From Clostridiaceae bacterium (GTDB lineage: Bacteria > Bacillota > Clostridia > Lachnospirales > Lachnospiraceae): a DNA stretch of 64,000 nt. How positions within the stretch are numbered: position 1 is the stretch's first letter; every line of letters starts with the position of its first letter. Shown here one piece after another: positions 43,080-51,583 of this stretch. The notes under the pieces are model-generated. The model was not told the origin of the DNA, made no database searches, and saw nothing but the letters and a program-made list of their open reading frames with translations. The position numbers and the translations under genes are program-made. The DNA lies in assembly GCA_910574345.1 (NCBI GenBank), contig CAJSZV010000018.1:1-64000 (forward strand). The letters are read 5' to 3'.

Positions 43080-44369
43080 TTAATGAATAAAGTTAAGCAG
43101 AATTCCTGCAATTACCAGCACAACCGATCCTCCGATTCTGGATGAATAAGAGGAGTAGGGAAGCAGTTCCATGCGGTCTGCCGCCGCCAGGGTAGCCAGG
43201 TCCCCTGTCTGGGCCATGTTGGACATGCAAAGCCCTGCAGCAATGGCTGCTTCAACTTCATAAAGCCCCATAAAGTGTCCCACAATCCCTGCGCCCAGAG
43301 CTGCCCCGATTACAATTGCCAGTACCAATACCAGATAGACGGGATTCGTCAGGGCTTCAATGGTTTTGCCAATATCAATGTTAGAGATACCTATAGGAAT
43401 TAAAGCCGCATAGAGAAGGTTTTTCGTCCATGTTCTGGACCACTGGATGGCGCCGATCTCAAGGTGTTTAGGAAGCAGGCCAAATGCTTTGACCAGGGTC
43501 AGAATGATGATTAAGTAAACATAGGTATGCAGTCCTTTGTAGACGAATTTGTTAATGATAAGGGCTGCCATGTAAGCGATCATAGCAATGTAAAATCCTG
43601 CGCCCAGGCCTTCATAGGTAATGGGTGATCCGTTAATCTCGTTATCCTCCTCCTCCAGTTCCCTGGCAAGTCCCGGATCTGCAATCTTAAGAATCTGCCC
43701 ATTGCCTGTGAGTACAGGTTTCTTTTTCCCTATGCGGTTTAAGATGCCTCCTAAGATGATGGAAGCTACATTTCCGAGAACGACTGCCGGCATGAGTACA
43801 GAAAGGAGTGTCTCTGACTCTCCGCCAAAATGGCCGGAATAGATTTGAGAAAGAGGCAGTGCGCCTGCACCTACGCCTCCTCCCATAATGGGGATAGCCA
43901 GGTTAAACAGAGCGTTCTTTCCGCCGTAACCGGTGACGGTTCCAATCAGAAATGCCAGGAAACATGACATGAAAAGGCCGCCTAATATGGATGGTAAAAA
44001 CTTTAATGTTGATTTGATAATAATTTTTCTGGACAGTGATAAAATCGCGCCTGCTATCATGATGGATATGAAGAATGCGAAAAAATTAATATTATCCATA
44101 AAATTCTTCATAATATCCTTAAGCCCAGGCGGAAGAATTCCAAAATACATAAGCAAAGCGGGGCCAAACACACATAGAATAGGACCTCCTCCCATCCAGT
44201 CCCGGATAAAAGCTATCCTGTCGCCTGTTTCTCCGAACACAATGCCAAGAACAAACATGAGTGAAAAACATCCTAAAAGGTCGCCGGGCAGTTTTTCCGT
44301 TAAGATCAATGGAATTACAGTTGCAAGCCCGATCACAAACGTCAGCCATCCTAAATTTTTCAATTTCAT
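43080..44369 (-). CDS. 2-hydroxycarboxylate transporter family (CitS/MaeN-like)
   Basis: A 429-residue membrane protein with about eleven membrane segments and the two re-entrant loops of the family: PIMGGGVGAGALPLSQIY in the first half and CMSNMAQTGDLATLAAADRM with the later SRIGGSVVLV in the second. Known members move citrate, malate or lactate with Na+ or H+. It is the first gene of the leftward operon, so its substrate probably feeds the 2-oxoacid pathway after oxidation. GGAAGG precedes the ATG. Confidence 0.85.
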   Translation of the reverse strand: MKLKNLGWLTFVIGLATVIPLILTEKLPGDLLGCFSLMFVLGIVFGETGDRIAFIRDWMGGGPILCVFGPALLMYFGILPPGLKDIMKNFMDNINFFAFFISIMIAGAILSLSRKIIIKSTLKFLPSILGGLFMSCFLAFLIGTVTGYGGKNALFNLAIPIMGGGVGAGALPLSQIYSGHFGGESETLLSVLMPAVVLGNVASIILGGILNRIGKKKPVLTGNGQILKIADPGLARELEEEDNEINGSPITYEGLGAGFYIAMIAYMAALIINKFVYKGLHTYVYLIIILTLVKAFGLLPKHLEIGAIQWSRTWTKNLLYAALIPIGISNIDIGKTIEALTNPVYLVLVLAIVIGAALGAGIVGHFMGLYEVEAAIAAGLCMSNMAQTGDLATLAAADRMELLPYSSYSSRIGGSVVLVIAGILLNFIH

Positions 44370-44468
44370 AGGAACCTTCCTTTCTCCTTTGAACTTCTGT
44401 CAGACAATAAACCTCTCCCTCTTGTAACCCTGCTGATTTTTTGTATTTTCTTTGTAATCACCTCCCGA

Positions 44469-44507
44469 AAGTTCTCTATACGAATTTTAAGTTCTTTATA
44501 TGAACTT
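44469..44507. promoter_or_regulatory. Twin operator, probable IclR sites
   Basis: Seen: AAGTTC-TTTATAT-GAACTT (44489-44507) is a perfect inverted repeat; AAGTTC-TCTATAC-GAATTT (44469-44487) is an imperfect one. They are exactly 20 bp apart, two helix turns. They lie just downstream of the operon -10 box, suited to repression, and between the operon and the divergent IclR gene. Confidence 0.65.
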
Positions 44508-44517
44508 ATGTGATTTT

Positions 44518-44546
44518 ATCTTACCTTTTTATTAATGGTTTGTCAA
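44518..44546 (-). promoter_or_regulatory. Promoter of the transporter/oxidoreductase/ptb-buk operon
   Basis: On the minus strand: TTGACA (44546-44541), 17-base spacer, TAAGAT (44523-44518). Transcription would start near 44511 and pass through the twin operator. Confidence 0.65.
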
Positions 44547-44601
44547 TACCGGAATTATTATATTATTTTCTTAATACTTATGGATAAATATTCCAAGAAG
44601 G

Positions 44602-44630
44602 TTGCAACTCTGACCTCATTTTGTTATAAC
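44602..44630 (+). promoter_or_regulatory. Promoter of the iclR-type gene
   Basis: Seen: TTGCAA (44602-44607), 17-base spacer, TATAAC (44625-44630), 32 bases before the GTG start. A second TATAAT (44631-44636) overlaps it. Confidence 0.55.
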
Positions 44631-44661
44631 TATAATAGAAAATCTGGAGAGGATAAAAATT

Positions 44662-45435
44662 GTGGAAAATACAACAAATGAACAGAATGAAAAATATATG
44701 CTTCAGTCCGTGACAAATGCACTGCGGATTATAGAGATTTTGGGAGAGTATAATTTTTTGACATTGACAGAGATAGCGGAGAAGCTGAGTCTGGGGAAAA
44801 GTTCGGTGTTCCGTTTGGTGGCTACCTTGGAGGCCAGAGGGTTTGTGAAAAAGGACAAGTATGGCCGATGCCGCCTGGGAATGAAGTTCTCCTACTTTGG
44901 CTCTGTAGTATTGGCAAGAATGGAGATTCTGCAGGCTTCCCGGCCATATCTGGAGGAACTTCAGAGAAATGTACGTGAGACCGTACATCTGGCCGTATGG
45001 GATGATGACTGGAATATTCGTTTTATTGACAAGATTGACGGGGCTATTGCCTTTCATATGAAGTCATTCGTAGGACTTCCAAAGGCCTGCTATTCCACGG
45101 CCACAGGGAAATCTATGCTGGCGTTTATGGGGGAAGAATTTATCCGTGATTTTTTAAATCATGTGCCCTTGGTCTCCATAACTCCCCATACAATCACGGA
45201 ATCATCAAGGCTGTTGGAATCTCTGGATGAGATTCGCTGTCAAGGTTATTGTCTGAGTGTAGAGGAAGATGAACTTGGTCTTACCTGTATCGGAGCGCCC
45301 GTCATTGACGCCAGTCAAAAGCCTGTTGCGGCTATTAGTATCTCCGGTCCTACGGTACGTATGATGGAACATGTTTCAGAATATCCCGGCCGGGTTATGG
45401 ATACGGCAAAGATTATATCGGAAAGTATAAGTTAG
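44662..45435 (+). CDS. IclR family regulator
   Basis: A 257-residue regulator, divergent from the operon it probably controls. Winged helix at about 15-70 (TLTEIAEKLSLGKSSVFRLVATLEARGF split over the helices), then a GAF-like effector domain (90-250) with the family's closing AISISGPTVRM. The start is GTG at 44662 behind GGAGAGG; the next Met (44698) is an alternative. Effectors in the family are small acids, which fits a 2-hydroxy or 2-oxo acid. Confidence 0.88.
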   Translation: MENTTNEQNEKYMLQSVTNALRIIEILGEYNFLTLTEIAEKLSLGKSSVFRLVATLEARGFVKKDKYGRCRLGMKFSYFGSVVLARMEILQASRPYLEELQRNVRETVHLAVWDDDWNIRFIDKIDGAIAFHMKSFVGLPKACYSTATGKSMLAFMGEEFIRDFLNHVPLVSITPHTITESSRLLESLDEIRCQGYCLSVEEDELGLTCIGAPVIDASQKPVAAISISGPTVRMMEHVSEYPGRVMDTAKIISESIS

Positions 45436-45448
45436 ACGGTGGTGAGCA

Positions 45449-45496
45449 AAATCCCCTGTGTGAAATCGCAGTTTTCAGATTTCACACAGGGGATTT
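45449..45496. terminator. Long perfect hairpin after the IclR gene
   Basis: Seen: a 19-bp perfect stem (45449-45467 with 45478-45496; arm begins AAATCCCCTGTGTG) around a 10-base loop. The T-run is short. It separates the IclR gene from the two-component promoter and may work in both directions. Confidence 0.7.
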
Positions 45497-45514
45497 GTAA
45501 TAGGAAAAGGCAAT

Positions 45515-45558
45515 TTTACAAATTGGTAAAGACTTGGGGGCATCGGTCAGGGTATAAT
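45515..45558 (+). promoter_or_regulatory. Promoter and response-regulator box of the two-component genes
   Basis: Seen: TTTACAAATTGGTAAAGA (45515-45532), then 20 bases to TATAAT (45553-45558). There is no -35 box, as expected for an activator-dependent promoter. The same 13 bases TTTACAAATTGGT and GGTAAAGA occur before the lipoprotein gene at 47745-47773. Confidence 0.6.
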
Positions 45559-45653
45559 ATCTGCAGGACAGGCAGACAGCGCGGCGGCTTCGCAGAGTAT
45601 CCCGGAAACGCCGGTCAGGCACAAAGGATTTTGGAAAGAAAAGGGGTTTACAG

Positions 45654-46346
45654 ATGAGAGATAAGATACTGGTGATTGAGGATGACATGGATATTTCCAA
45701 TTTGATCTGCATGAATCTGGAGGCGGCAGGATATGAGACAAAACCTGTGTATGACGGGAACCAGGCAGTGGAACAAATTGAAAAGGGGGAAGATTATGAT
45801 CTGGCTCTTCTCGATCTGATGCTGCCCGGAAGAGATGGATTTTCTCTCATAGAGCCCCTTGCCGGCCATGGGATTCCGGTGATCTGTCTGACGGCAAAAG
45901 GGGATGTGGTCAGTAAAGTACAGGGGCTGAAAATGGGAGCTGAGGATTATATGGTGAAGCCTTTTGAAATCCTGGAGCTTTTGGTCCGCATGGAGAAAGT
46001 CCTTGCCAGAACGGGAAAAGGGGGAAAGGTGCTGTGTTTTCGGGAACTTCAGGTGGATATGAAGAGCCGCAGAGTCTATGAGGGCGGAAAGGAGATCGTC
46101 TTAAAGCCTATGGAATTCAGGCTTCTTGTGGTATTTCTCCAGAACCGCAATGTGATGCTGCCCAGGAACAGACTTCTTGATCTGGTGTGGGGAGAGGAAT
46201 TTTTAGGGGAATCCAGAACGGTAGATGTCCATGTGGCAAAGCTTCGGAAAAAATTAAAAGCCTGTGAAGCCATTGTCACAGTGCCCAGAGGCGGATATCT
46301 CTTCGAGGATGATGAGACCACGGGAAGGGGCAAGGGAAGGCGATGA
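45654..46346 (+). CDS. OmpR-family response regulator
   Basis: A 230-residue regulator. Receiver at 1-115 (acidic pair D10-D11, phospho-Asp54 in LLDLMLPGRDG, LTAKGD, KPFE) and a winged helix at 125-225 (ELLDLVWGEE-like LLDLVWGEEFLGESRTVDVHV). It overlaps the kinase gene by ATGA. Boxes before this gene and the later lipoprotein gene suggest it controls both, including itself. Confidence 0.92.
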   Translation: MRDKILVIEDDMDISNLICMNLEAAGYETKPVYDGNQAVEQIEKGEDYDLALLDLMLPGRDGFSLIEPLAGHGIPVICLTAKGDVVSKVQGLKMGAEDYMVKPFEILELLVRMEKVLARTGKGGKVLCFRELQVDMKSRRVYEGGKEIVLKPMEFRLLVVFLQNRNVMLPRNRLLDLVWGEEFLGESRTVDVHVAKLRKKLKACEAIVTVPRGGYLFEDDETTGRGKGRR

Positions 46347-47731
46347 GAATTCGAACAAAACTTATGGGCCTCATGGCAGGCGTGCTCTTTGGCGCCTGTG
46401 CATTTTGCGGAGTGTTTGCGGTGAATCAATATATGAATGCCAGCGTCAGGAAACTGGCGGATATTGAACAGGGGAAGCTTGAGCTGGCGGAGAGGGCATT
46501 TTCCCAGGTGGGAACCAGGGAGGATTTTGATAAAATGGGGGAAGAGGCCAGGGACGCTTATCTGCGGTATCAGTTTGAGCGCTGTTATGACAAGGGATAT
46601 GCTCTTTTAAAAGGAGAGAAATGCATAAAGAATATGACGGATTATGACATAAGGGCTCCCCATGCCCTTGGAGACGAGTATGCGGTTCAAAAACTGGGAG
46701 AGAGCTATCTTTTAATCATGAAAAAAGAACTTCCTTTTCTGGAGGATTACTGGGTCATGTCCGTGCAGGATATTACATCCACATGGGAGGAAGGAAAGGA
46801 GCAGGCCGGAAAGTATGGGGAGGTCTTCCTTTTGGTGTTCGCATGTTCCGTGGCTGCGGCTGCTGCCGTGCTCCGTCATATGCTGAAGGCCCTGGAAGAA
46901 CTGCGGGCGCAGGCGGAGCGGATTAAGGACGGGGATTTTGACAAGAAGGTGGTTCTGACATCAAAGGATGAGTTAAAAGAACTTTCGGACAGCCTGAACC
47001 TTATGTCTGATCAGCTTCAGGAGCAGATAGAAGATCTGCAGTTCCTTCTGGGAGCCATGGCTCACGAGATGAAGACGCCTCTGACCAGTATTATGGGATA
47101 TGCCGACTCCCTTCTTCATGTGCGACTTAGCGAGAAGCAGAGGGAACAGTCCCTGGAGGTAATCCGCCGCTGTGCAGGCAGGCTTGATCAGATGTCCGGG
47201 AAGCTTATGCAGCTGGCAGGGCTTTATGAAAATGAAGAGATTGAGAGACAAACCCTTGACCTGGCACGTGTAGTGCAGTGGGTTTATGAGGAAAACAGAG
47301 AGATATGCAGGGAGAAGGGAATTGATTTTCAGGTATCCACGGAAGGGCCTGGAGGGAAGATGGAGGTGCAGGGGGATAAGATGCTTCTGGCAAGCCTTTT
47401 TAACAACCTGGTCTCCAACAGCATCAAGGCCCTGGAGGATTCCGGAAAGATTCAGGTTATATTGATGCCGGAACAAAGCGCCGTCTGCGTCAGGGACAAT
47501 GGGTGCGGAATCCCGGAAGAAGACATCCCCCACGTGACAAAGGCGTTTTATATGGTGGATAAGTCCAGGAGCCGCAGGCAGCAGGGAGCTGGGCTGGGTC
47601 TTGCATTGGCACAGAGGATTGTCCTGGCCCATGGAGCCCATATGAAGATTGAAAGCCGTGTGGGAGCGGGAACTGCTGTGACAGTCTTTTTTTTGCGTCT
47701 GCCTGAGAGGAGCGGGGATTTTACAGCCTGA
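46343..47731 (+). CDS. Sensor histidine kinase
   Basis: A 462-residue membrane kinase: membrane helices at about 7-28 and 159-178 around a 130-residue outer sensor with no known domain, HAMP at 179-230 (ELRAQAERIKDGDFDKKV), HisKA with AMAHEMKTPLTSIMGY (His241), and HATPase with LVSNSIKALE, DNGCGIP and GAGLGLALAQ. Partner of the regulator just upstream. Confidence 0.92.
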   Translation: MRIRTKLMGLMAGVLFGACAFCGVFAVNQYMNASVRKLADIEQGKLELAERAFSQVGTREDFDKMGEEARDAYLRYQFERCYDKGYALLKGEKCIKNMTDYDIRAPHALGDEYAVQKLGESYLLIMKKELPFLEDYWVMSVQDITSTWEEGKEQAGKYGEVFLLVFACSVAAAAAVLRHMLKALEELRAQAERIKDGDFDKKVVLTSKDELKELSDSLNLMSDQLQEQIEDLQFLLGAMAHEMKTPLTSIMGYADSLLHVRLSEKQREQSLEVIRRCAGRLDQMSGKLMQLAGLYENEEIERQTLDLARVVQWVYEENREICREKGIDFQVSTEGPGGKMEVQGDKMLLASLFNNLVSNSIKALEDSGKIQVILMPEQSAVCVRDNGCGIPEEDIPHVTKAFYMVDKSRSRRQQGAGLGLALAQRIVLAHGAHMKIESRVGAGTAVTVFFLRLPERSGDFTA

Positions 47732-47744
47732 GAGAAGGAGTGAA

Positions 47745-47798
47745 TTTACAAATTGGTTACAGGACGGTAAAGATTCGAGATGAAGGAAGGGGTATCAT
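47745..47798 (+). promoter_or_regulatory. Promoter and regulator box of the lipoprotein gene
   Basis: Seen: TTTACA-AATTG-GTTACA (47745-47761), two half-sites at an 11-bp step, then GGTAAAGA (47766-47773), then 19 bases to TATCAT (47793-47798). The arrangement repeats that before the two-component operon, so the same regulator should act here. Confidence 0.6.
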
Positions 47799-47813
47799 AG
47801 GGGAGATAAATCA

Positions 47814-49136
47814 ATGAATGGAGGGATAGATTTGAAGAGGACACAGGAAGGAAAGCGGGAGAACAGGATGAGGGGGCCGGCGGTATTTCTTACAGGGATG
47901 ATTCTGTGGATTATGGCAGGCTGTGTGGGCCAGACGGATACTCTCATTGTCTCAGAAACTACTGAAAACTTTCGGCCGGACGGAGACGGGTACGAGGAAA
48001 GCCCTGATACGGGCGGAGAGACGAAAGGAAGCCCGGAACAGAGAATGACAGTCAGGGAGCAGGCAAAGGTGCCGGAAACTTATATGCCGGACATCCGGGG
48101 GAAGGAGATAACCGTTGGCGGAAATGCGGAAGTAGAGGTGCCGGAGGAGACCGGAATTTTTGCGGCGGAGGTACGATATGCACCATATACAGAAGAAGAA
48201 CTGGAGAAGATAAAAGAAGTTTTAAAGGGGGAGACGGGAATTGGGGAATGGTCTTTGCAGAGCCGGGATAATCCTGGGACTTACATGTCGCCGGATAAAG
48301 CATACAATCTCAGTCTGGCTGCGGGAGACGAAAGAACCATGCCTGCGGTATGGCTGACTTGTGTCGATATGATCGACGGCAGCAGCGGAGGCGGGGAAGA
48401 AGATGATCTTTCCGGTTTTTCCATGACGGAAGATGAGAGGGAAAAGTTTCAGCATGAGATGGAAGACAGGGCGGAAAGGGTAATGGAAGAAATGGGAATG
48501 GAGGATTTTTATTTGGCGGATGTGCGCTGGAGGCAGCTTTCGGCCAGAGAGAATTACTCCTGGTCCCTGTCAGGGCAGTACGGGATGCGGCTGTATTACC
48601 GGAGGAAGATTGGGGGCATGGAGCTTGTAAACGGTGAGGAAAGATATGCTGTATCGAAACCCCTTGCCCCGGCTCAGTACGTGGAATTTCTGTATGGGGA
48701 GGATGGAAGGCTTTTGGCCGTAAAAAATATCGGAAGGGAGCACATTAAAGTTACATCGGCCTACACAGGTTTTCTCCTGCCTTTTTCTTCTGTCTGTCAG
48801 GTCTTTGAGCAGTGCATGTCTTATCTGCCGCAGCAGGAACTGCCTGTCCTGACTGAAGAACATCCGGGAGCAGTCCCCCACCTCTATCTTACCGTAAAGT
48901 CAGTGAAACTGGCTTACTGCCTGGGGTATGAGGAATGGGATTTGGAGGCTTATGGGGTTGGCAGCGGAATCGGGAAATTAGTTCCTGTGTGGATCTTTTA
49001 TGGAACCGCCCACATGGGATATGAGGATCGGAACAAAACGGAGCTTGGAATTCCGCGGACTCCCATAAACGGGGGGAGGAAAGAACTTCTTCTTATGATC
49101 AACGCAGAGGATGGGACCATCTACGGGCGTCAATAA
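47814..49136 (+). CDS. Lipoprotein controlled by the adjacent two-component system
   Basis: A 440-residue surface lipoprotein: signal peptide with IMAGC (lipidated Cys37), an acidic low-complexity linker to about residue 75, then a large domain with no family I can name for certain; it resembles DUF6034-type lipoproteins of Lachnospiraceae. Pairs such as LVPVWIFYGTAHMGY and LLLMINAEDGTIYGRQ near the end recall YycH/YycI-like regulators of kinases, but only weakly. It could feed back on the kinase. Confidence 0.65.
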   Translation: MNGGIDLKRTQEGKRENRMRGPAVFLTGMILWIMAGCVGQTDTLIVSETTENFRPDGDGYEESPDTGGETKGSPEQRMTVREQAKVPETYMPDIRGKEITVGGNAEVEVPEETGIFAAEVRYAPYTEEELEKIKEVLKGETGIGEWSLQSRDNPGTYMSPDKAYNLSLAAGDERTMPAVWLTCVDMIDGSSGGGEEDDLSGFSMTEDEREKFQHEMEDRAERVMEEMGMEDFYLADVRWRQLSARENYSWSLSGQYGMRLYYRRKIGGMELVNGEERYAVSKPLAPAQYVEFLYGEDGRLLAVKNIGREHIKVTSAYTGFLLPFSSVCQVFEQCMSYLPQQELPVLTEEHPGAVPHLYLTVKSVKLAYCLGYEEWDLEAYGVGSGIGKLVPVWIFYGTAHMGYEDRNKTELGIPRTPINGGRKELLLMINAEDGTIYGRQ

Positions 49137-49168
49137 ACCTTTTGGATGGAGGAATTGCCTGAAAATGG

Positions 49169-49196
49169 TTGCCATTTGGCTCAAATCTGTTACCAT
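49169..49196 (+). promoter_or_regulatory. Promoter of the LysR gene
   Basis: Seen: TTGCCA (49169-49174), 16-base spacer, TACCAT (49191-49196). The -35 box overlaps a small inverted repeat AAATGG-TTG-CCATTT (49163-49177), which could be its own operator. Confidence 0.45.
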
Positions 49197-49230
49197 AAAA
49201 GAAGGAAGATCATGTGAGGAGGCATAAACC

Positions 49231-50139
49231 ATGGAAATCAGGGTTCTTCGATATTTTCTTACCGTGGTCCGGGAAGAGGGAATCAACCGGGCGGCGGAAG
49301 TCCTTCATATTACCCAGCCCACTTTAAGCCGTCAGCTTTCCGGGCTGGAGGAGGAGATGGGGGTGAAGCTTTTTGACAGAGGGGCAAGGAAGATTACCCT
49401 CACCAGGGAGGGGATGCTCTTAAAACGGCGGGCCGAGGAGATCCTGTCTCTGGTTCATAAGACGGAAAAAGAACTGATGGAACAGGAGGAATTAATAGAC
49501 GGGAAGATCACTATAGGATGCGGGGAACTGGCAGCGGTTCAGATTCTTCCCCGCCTGTTCAAAACCTTCAGCGAAAAATATCCTCTCGTCACCTATGACC
49601 TGTTTACGGCCAGTGCCGATTTGGTGAAGGAGCAGATGGAAAAGGGGCTGACGGATATCGGTATTCTGCTGGAGCCCATTGATGTGGAGAAATTTGACTT
49701 TATCCGTCTCCATCAGAAGGAGCGGTGGGTGGTTCTCATGAGGCCTGACGATCCCCTGGCGGAAAAGGAGGGCGTGTCGGCAAAGGATCTGGAGGGCCGG
49801 TCCCTAAGCCTTCCCCGGCGGCTCAATGTCCAGAACGAGGTGGCCAGCTGGTTCGGTGATTCTTTTTCCAGACTCCACGTCCTTTTCACAAGCAATTTAC
49901 CTACCAATGCCGCCATTATGGTCCAGAGCGGTCTGGCCAATGCCATAACGGTGGAGGGAGCCCTGCCTTTCTGGGATAAAAAGAACGTGATATACCGGCC
50001 GCTGTATCCGGAACTCTCCGCCAGCAGTGTCCTGGCCTGGAGAAAACAACAGATGTTTGGTCCAGCAGTGACCAGGTTTATTGACCATGTGAAGGGAAAT
50101 CTTAACCAAAAGGAAACGGGTAGGAGAGCGGTTGATTAG
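49231..50139 (+). CDS. LysR family regulator
   Basis: A 302-residue regulator with an N-terminal winged helix (FLTVVREEGINRAAEVLHIT, then QPTLSRQLSGLEEEMGVKLF) and a periplasmic-binding-like effector domain (GKITIGCGELAAVQILPRLF). Ribosome site GAGGAGG. The MATE exporter gene follows 113 bases later in the same direction, with its own promoter, and may be its target. Confidence 0.9.
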   Translation: MEIRVLRYFLTVVREEGINRAAEVLHITQPTLSRQLSGLEEEMGVKLFDRGARKITLTREGMLLKRRAEEILSLVHKTEKELMEQEELIDGKITIGCGELAAVQILPRLFKTFSEKYPLVTYDLFTASADLVKEQMEKGLTDIGILLEPIDVEKFDFIRLHQKERWVVLMRPDDPLAEKEGVSAKDLEGRSLSLPRRLNVQNEVASWFGDSFSRLHVLFTSNLPTNAAIMVQSGLANAITVEGALPFWDKKNVIYRPLYPELSASSVLAWRKQQMFGPAVTRFIDHVKGNLNQKETGRRAVD

Positions 50140-50184
50140 TAGTATATGCCTTAAAAGCATAACTCATCCATAATAAGCAAGTAT

Positions 50185-50213
50185 TTGATATGGAGCACAG
50201 GTTCAGGTATAAT
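50185..50213 (+). promoter_or_regulatory. Promoter of the second MATE gene
   Basis: Seen: TTGATA (50185-50190), 17-base spacer, TATAAT (50208-50213), 39 bases before the preferred start at 50253. It would lie inside the ORF if the earlier ATG at 50190 were used. Confidence 0.7.
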
Positions 50214-50252
50214 GGGAGCATAGATAAGATTACATCAGGAGGGGATGGAGCT

Positions 50253-51578
50253 ATGTTCTCAAATAAAGATTTAAAAGAGTTGATTCTTCCGCTGTTTATG
50301 GAGCAGCTTCTGGTCATGCTGGTGGGAGTTGCGGATACCTTTGTGGTGAGCTACGCGGGGGAGGCCGCTGTGTCAGGAGTATCCTTAGTCAATGCCTTTA
50401 ACACCATTTTCATCTATCTTTTCACGGCTCTTGCTTCAGGAGGGGCCGTAGTGATCAGCCAATATATCGGCAGGAAAGAACATGACATGGCAGGCGGGGC
50501 ATCCAGCCAGCTGCTTATGGTGTCAGGAGTATTTTCTCTTGTCATGGGTGCGGCGGTTCTCTTTGGAAACGAATCCCTGATGAGACTCATGTTTGGACGG
50601 GTGGAGGCTCAGGTTATGGAAGCCTGTGTGACATATCTTAGGATTTCCGCCTATTCCTACCCGGCCATAGCCGTCTATAATGCGGGGGCGGCAATGTACC
50701 GGAGTCTGGGAAAGACTTCCACAACTATGTATCTGTCCATTGTTTCCAATGTGATCAATGTAGTAGGGAATCTCATAGGTGTCTTTGTCTTAAAGGCCGG
50801 CGTGGCCGGTGTGGCCTATCCCTCCCTTATAGCCAGGGCGGTATCTGCTGCGGTCATTACGGTTCTGTGCTTTTCGGCGAAGAACCCGGTTAGATATAGG
50901 GTCAGAGACATTTTCCGGTGGGACAGAGGGCTGCTTGGGAAGATTCTTAAGATCGCGGTTCCCAACGGCATGGAAAGCGGCGTGTTCCAGCTGGTGAAGG
51001 TAGCCTTAAGCAGTGTGGCGGCTCTCTTTGGCACTTACCAGATCGCGGCCAACGGTGTGGCCCAGAGTATCTGGAGCATGGCGGCTTTGGTGGGTGTTAC
51101 CATGGGCCCTGTGTTCATCACGGTGATCGGTCAGTGCATGGGGGCGGGAGATCGGGAAGCGGCGGAATTGTATTTTCGGAAACTGACTAAGATTTCCGTG
51201 GTCTGCGCCGCACTGTGGAACGGCCTGATCCTGGCTGTGACTCCCATACTCATGAGATTTTATGCTCTGGATGAGGAGGTAAAAAGGCTGGTGATTCTCC
51301 TTGTACTGATTCACAATGTGTTCAATGCAGTGGCTCATCCATTTTCCGACCCACTGGGAAAAGGGCTGAGGGCAGCGGGAGATATCTCATTTTCTACGGG
51401 TGTCTCTCTGTTTACCACCTTGGGAGTACGCCTTGTGTTCTCCCTGCTTTTGGGAATCGGACTGCACATGGGAGTGGTGGGAATCGCCCTGGCCATGTGC
51501 CTGGACTGGACTGTCCGCGGAATTATCTTCTGGAGGCGGTTTAGGACGGGAAGATGGAAAGAGTTCCGGGTAATCTGA
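50253..51578 (+). CDS. MATE family efflux transporter
   Basis: A 441-residue membrane protein with twelve membrane segments: LPLFMEQLLVMLVGVADTF and the second-half KIAVPNGMESGVFQLVKV mark the two bundles. It is a different subgroup from the MATE at 13550. The start at 50253 is set by AGGAGGGG; the reading from 50190 overlaps the promoter. It is convergent with the TetR gene (5-base gap). Confidence 0.88.
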   Translation: MFSNKDLKELILPLFMEQLLVMLVGVADTFVVSYAGEAAVSGVSLVNAFNTIFIYLFTALASGGAVVISQYIGRKEHDMAGGASSQLLMVSGVFSLVMGAAVLFGNESLMRLMFGRVEAQVMEACVTYLRISAYSYPAIAVYNAGAAMYRSLGKTSTTMYLSIVSNVINVVGNLIGVFVLKAGVAGVAYPSLIARAVSAAVITVLCFSAKNPVRYRVRDIFRWDRGLLGKILKIAVPNGMESGVFQLVKVALSSVAALFGTYQIAANGVAQSIWSMAALVGVTMGPVFITVIGQCMGAGDREAAELYFRKLTKISVVCAALWNGLILAVTPILMRFYALDEEVKRLVILLVLIHNVFNAVAHPFSDPLGKGLRAAGDISFSTGVSLFTTLGVRLVFSLLLGIGLHMGVVGIALAMCLDWTVRGIIFWRRFRTGRWKEFRVI

Positions 51579-51583
51579 ACCAT

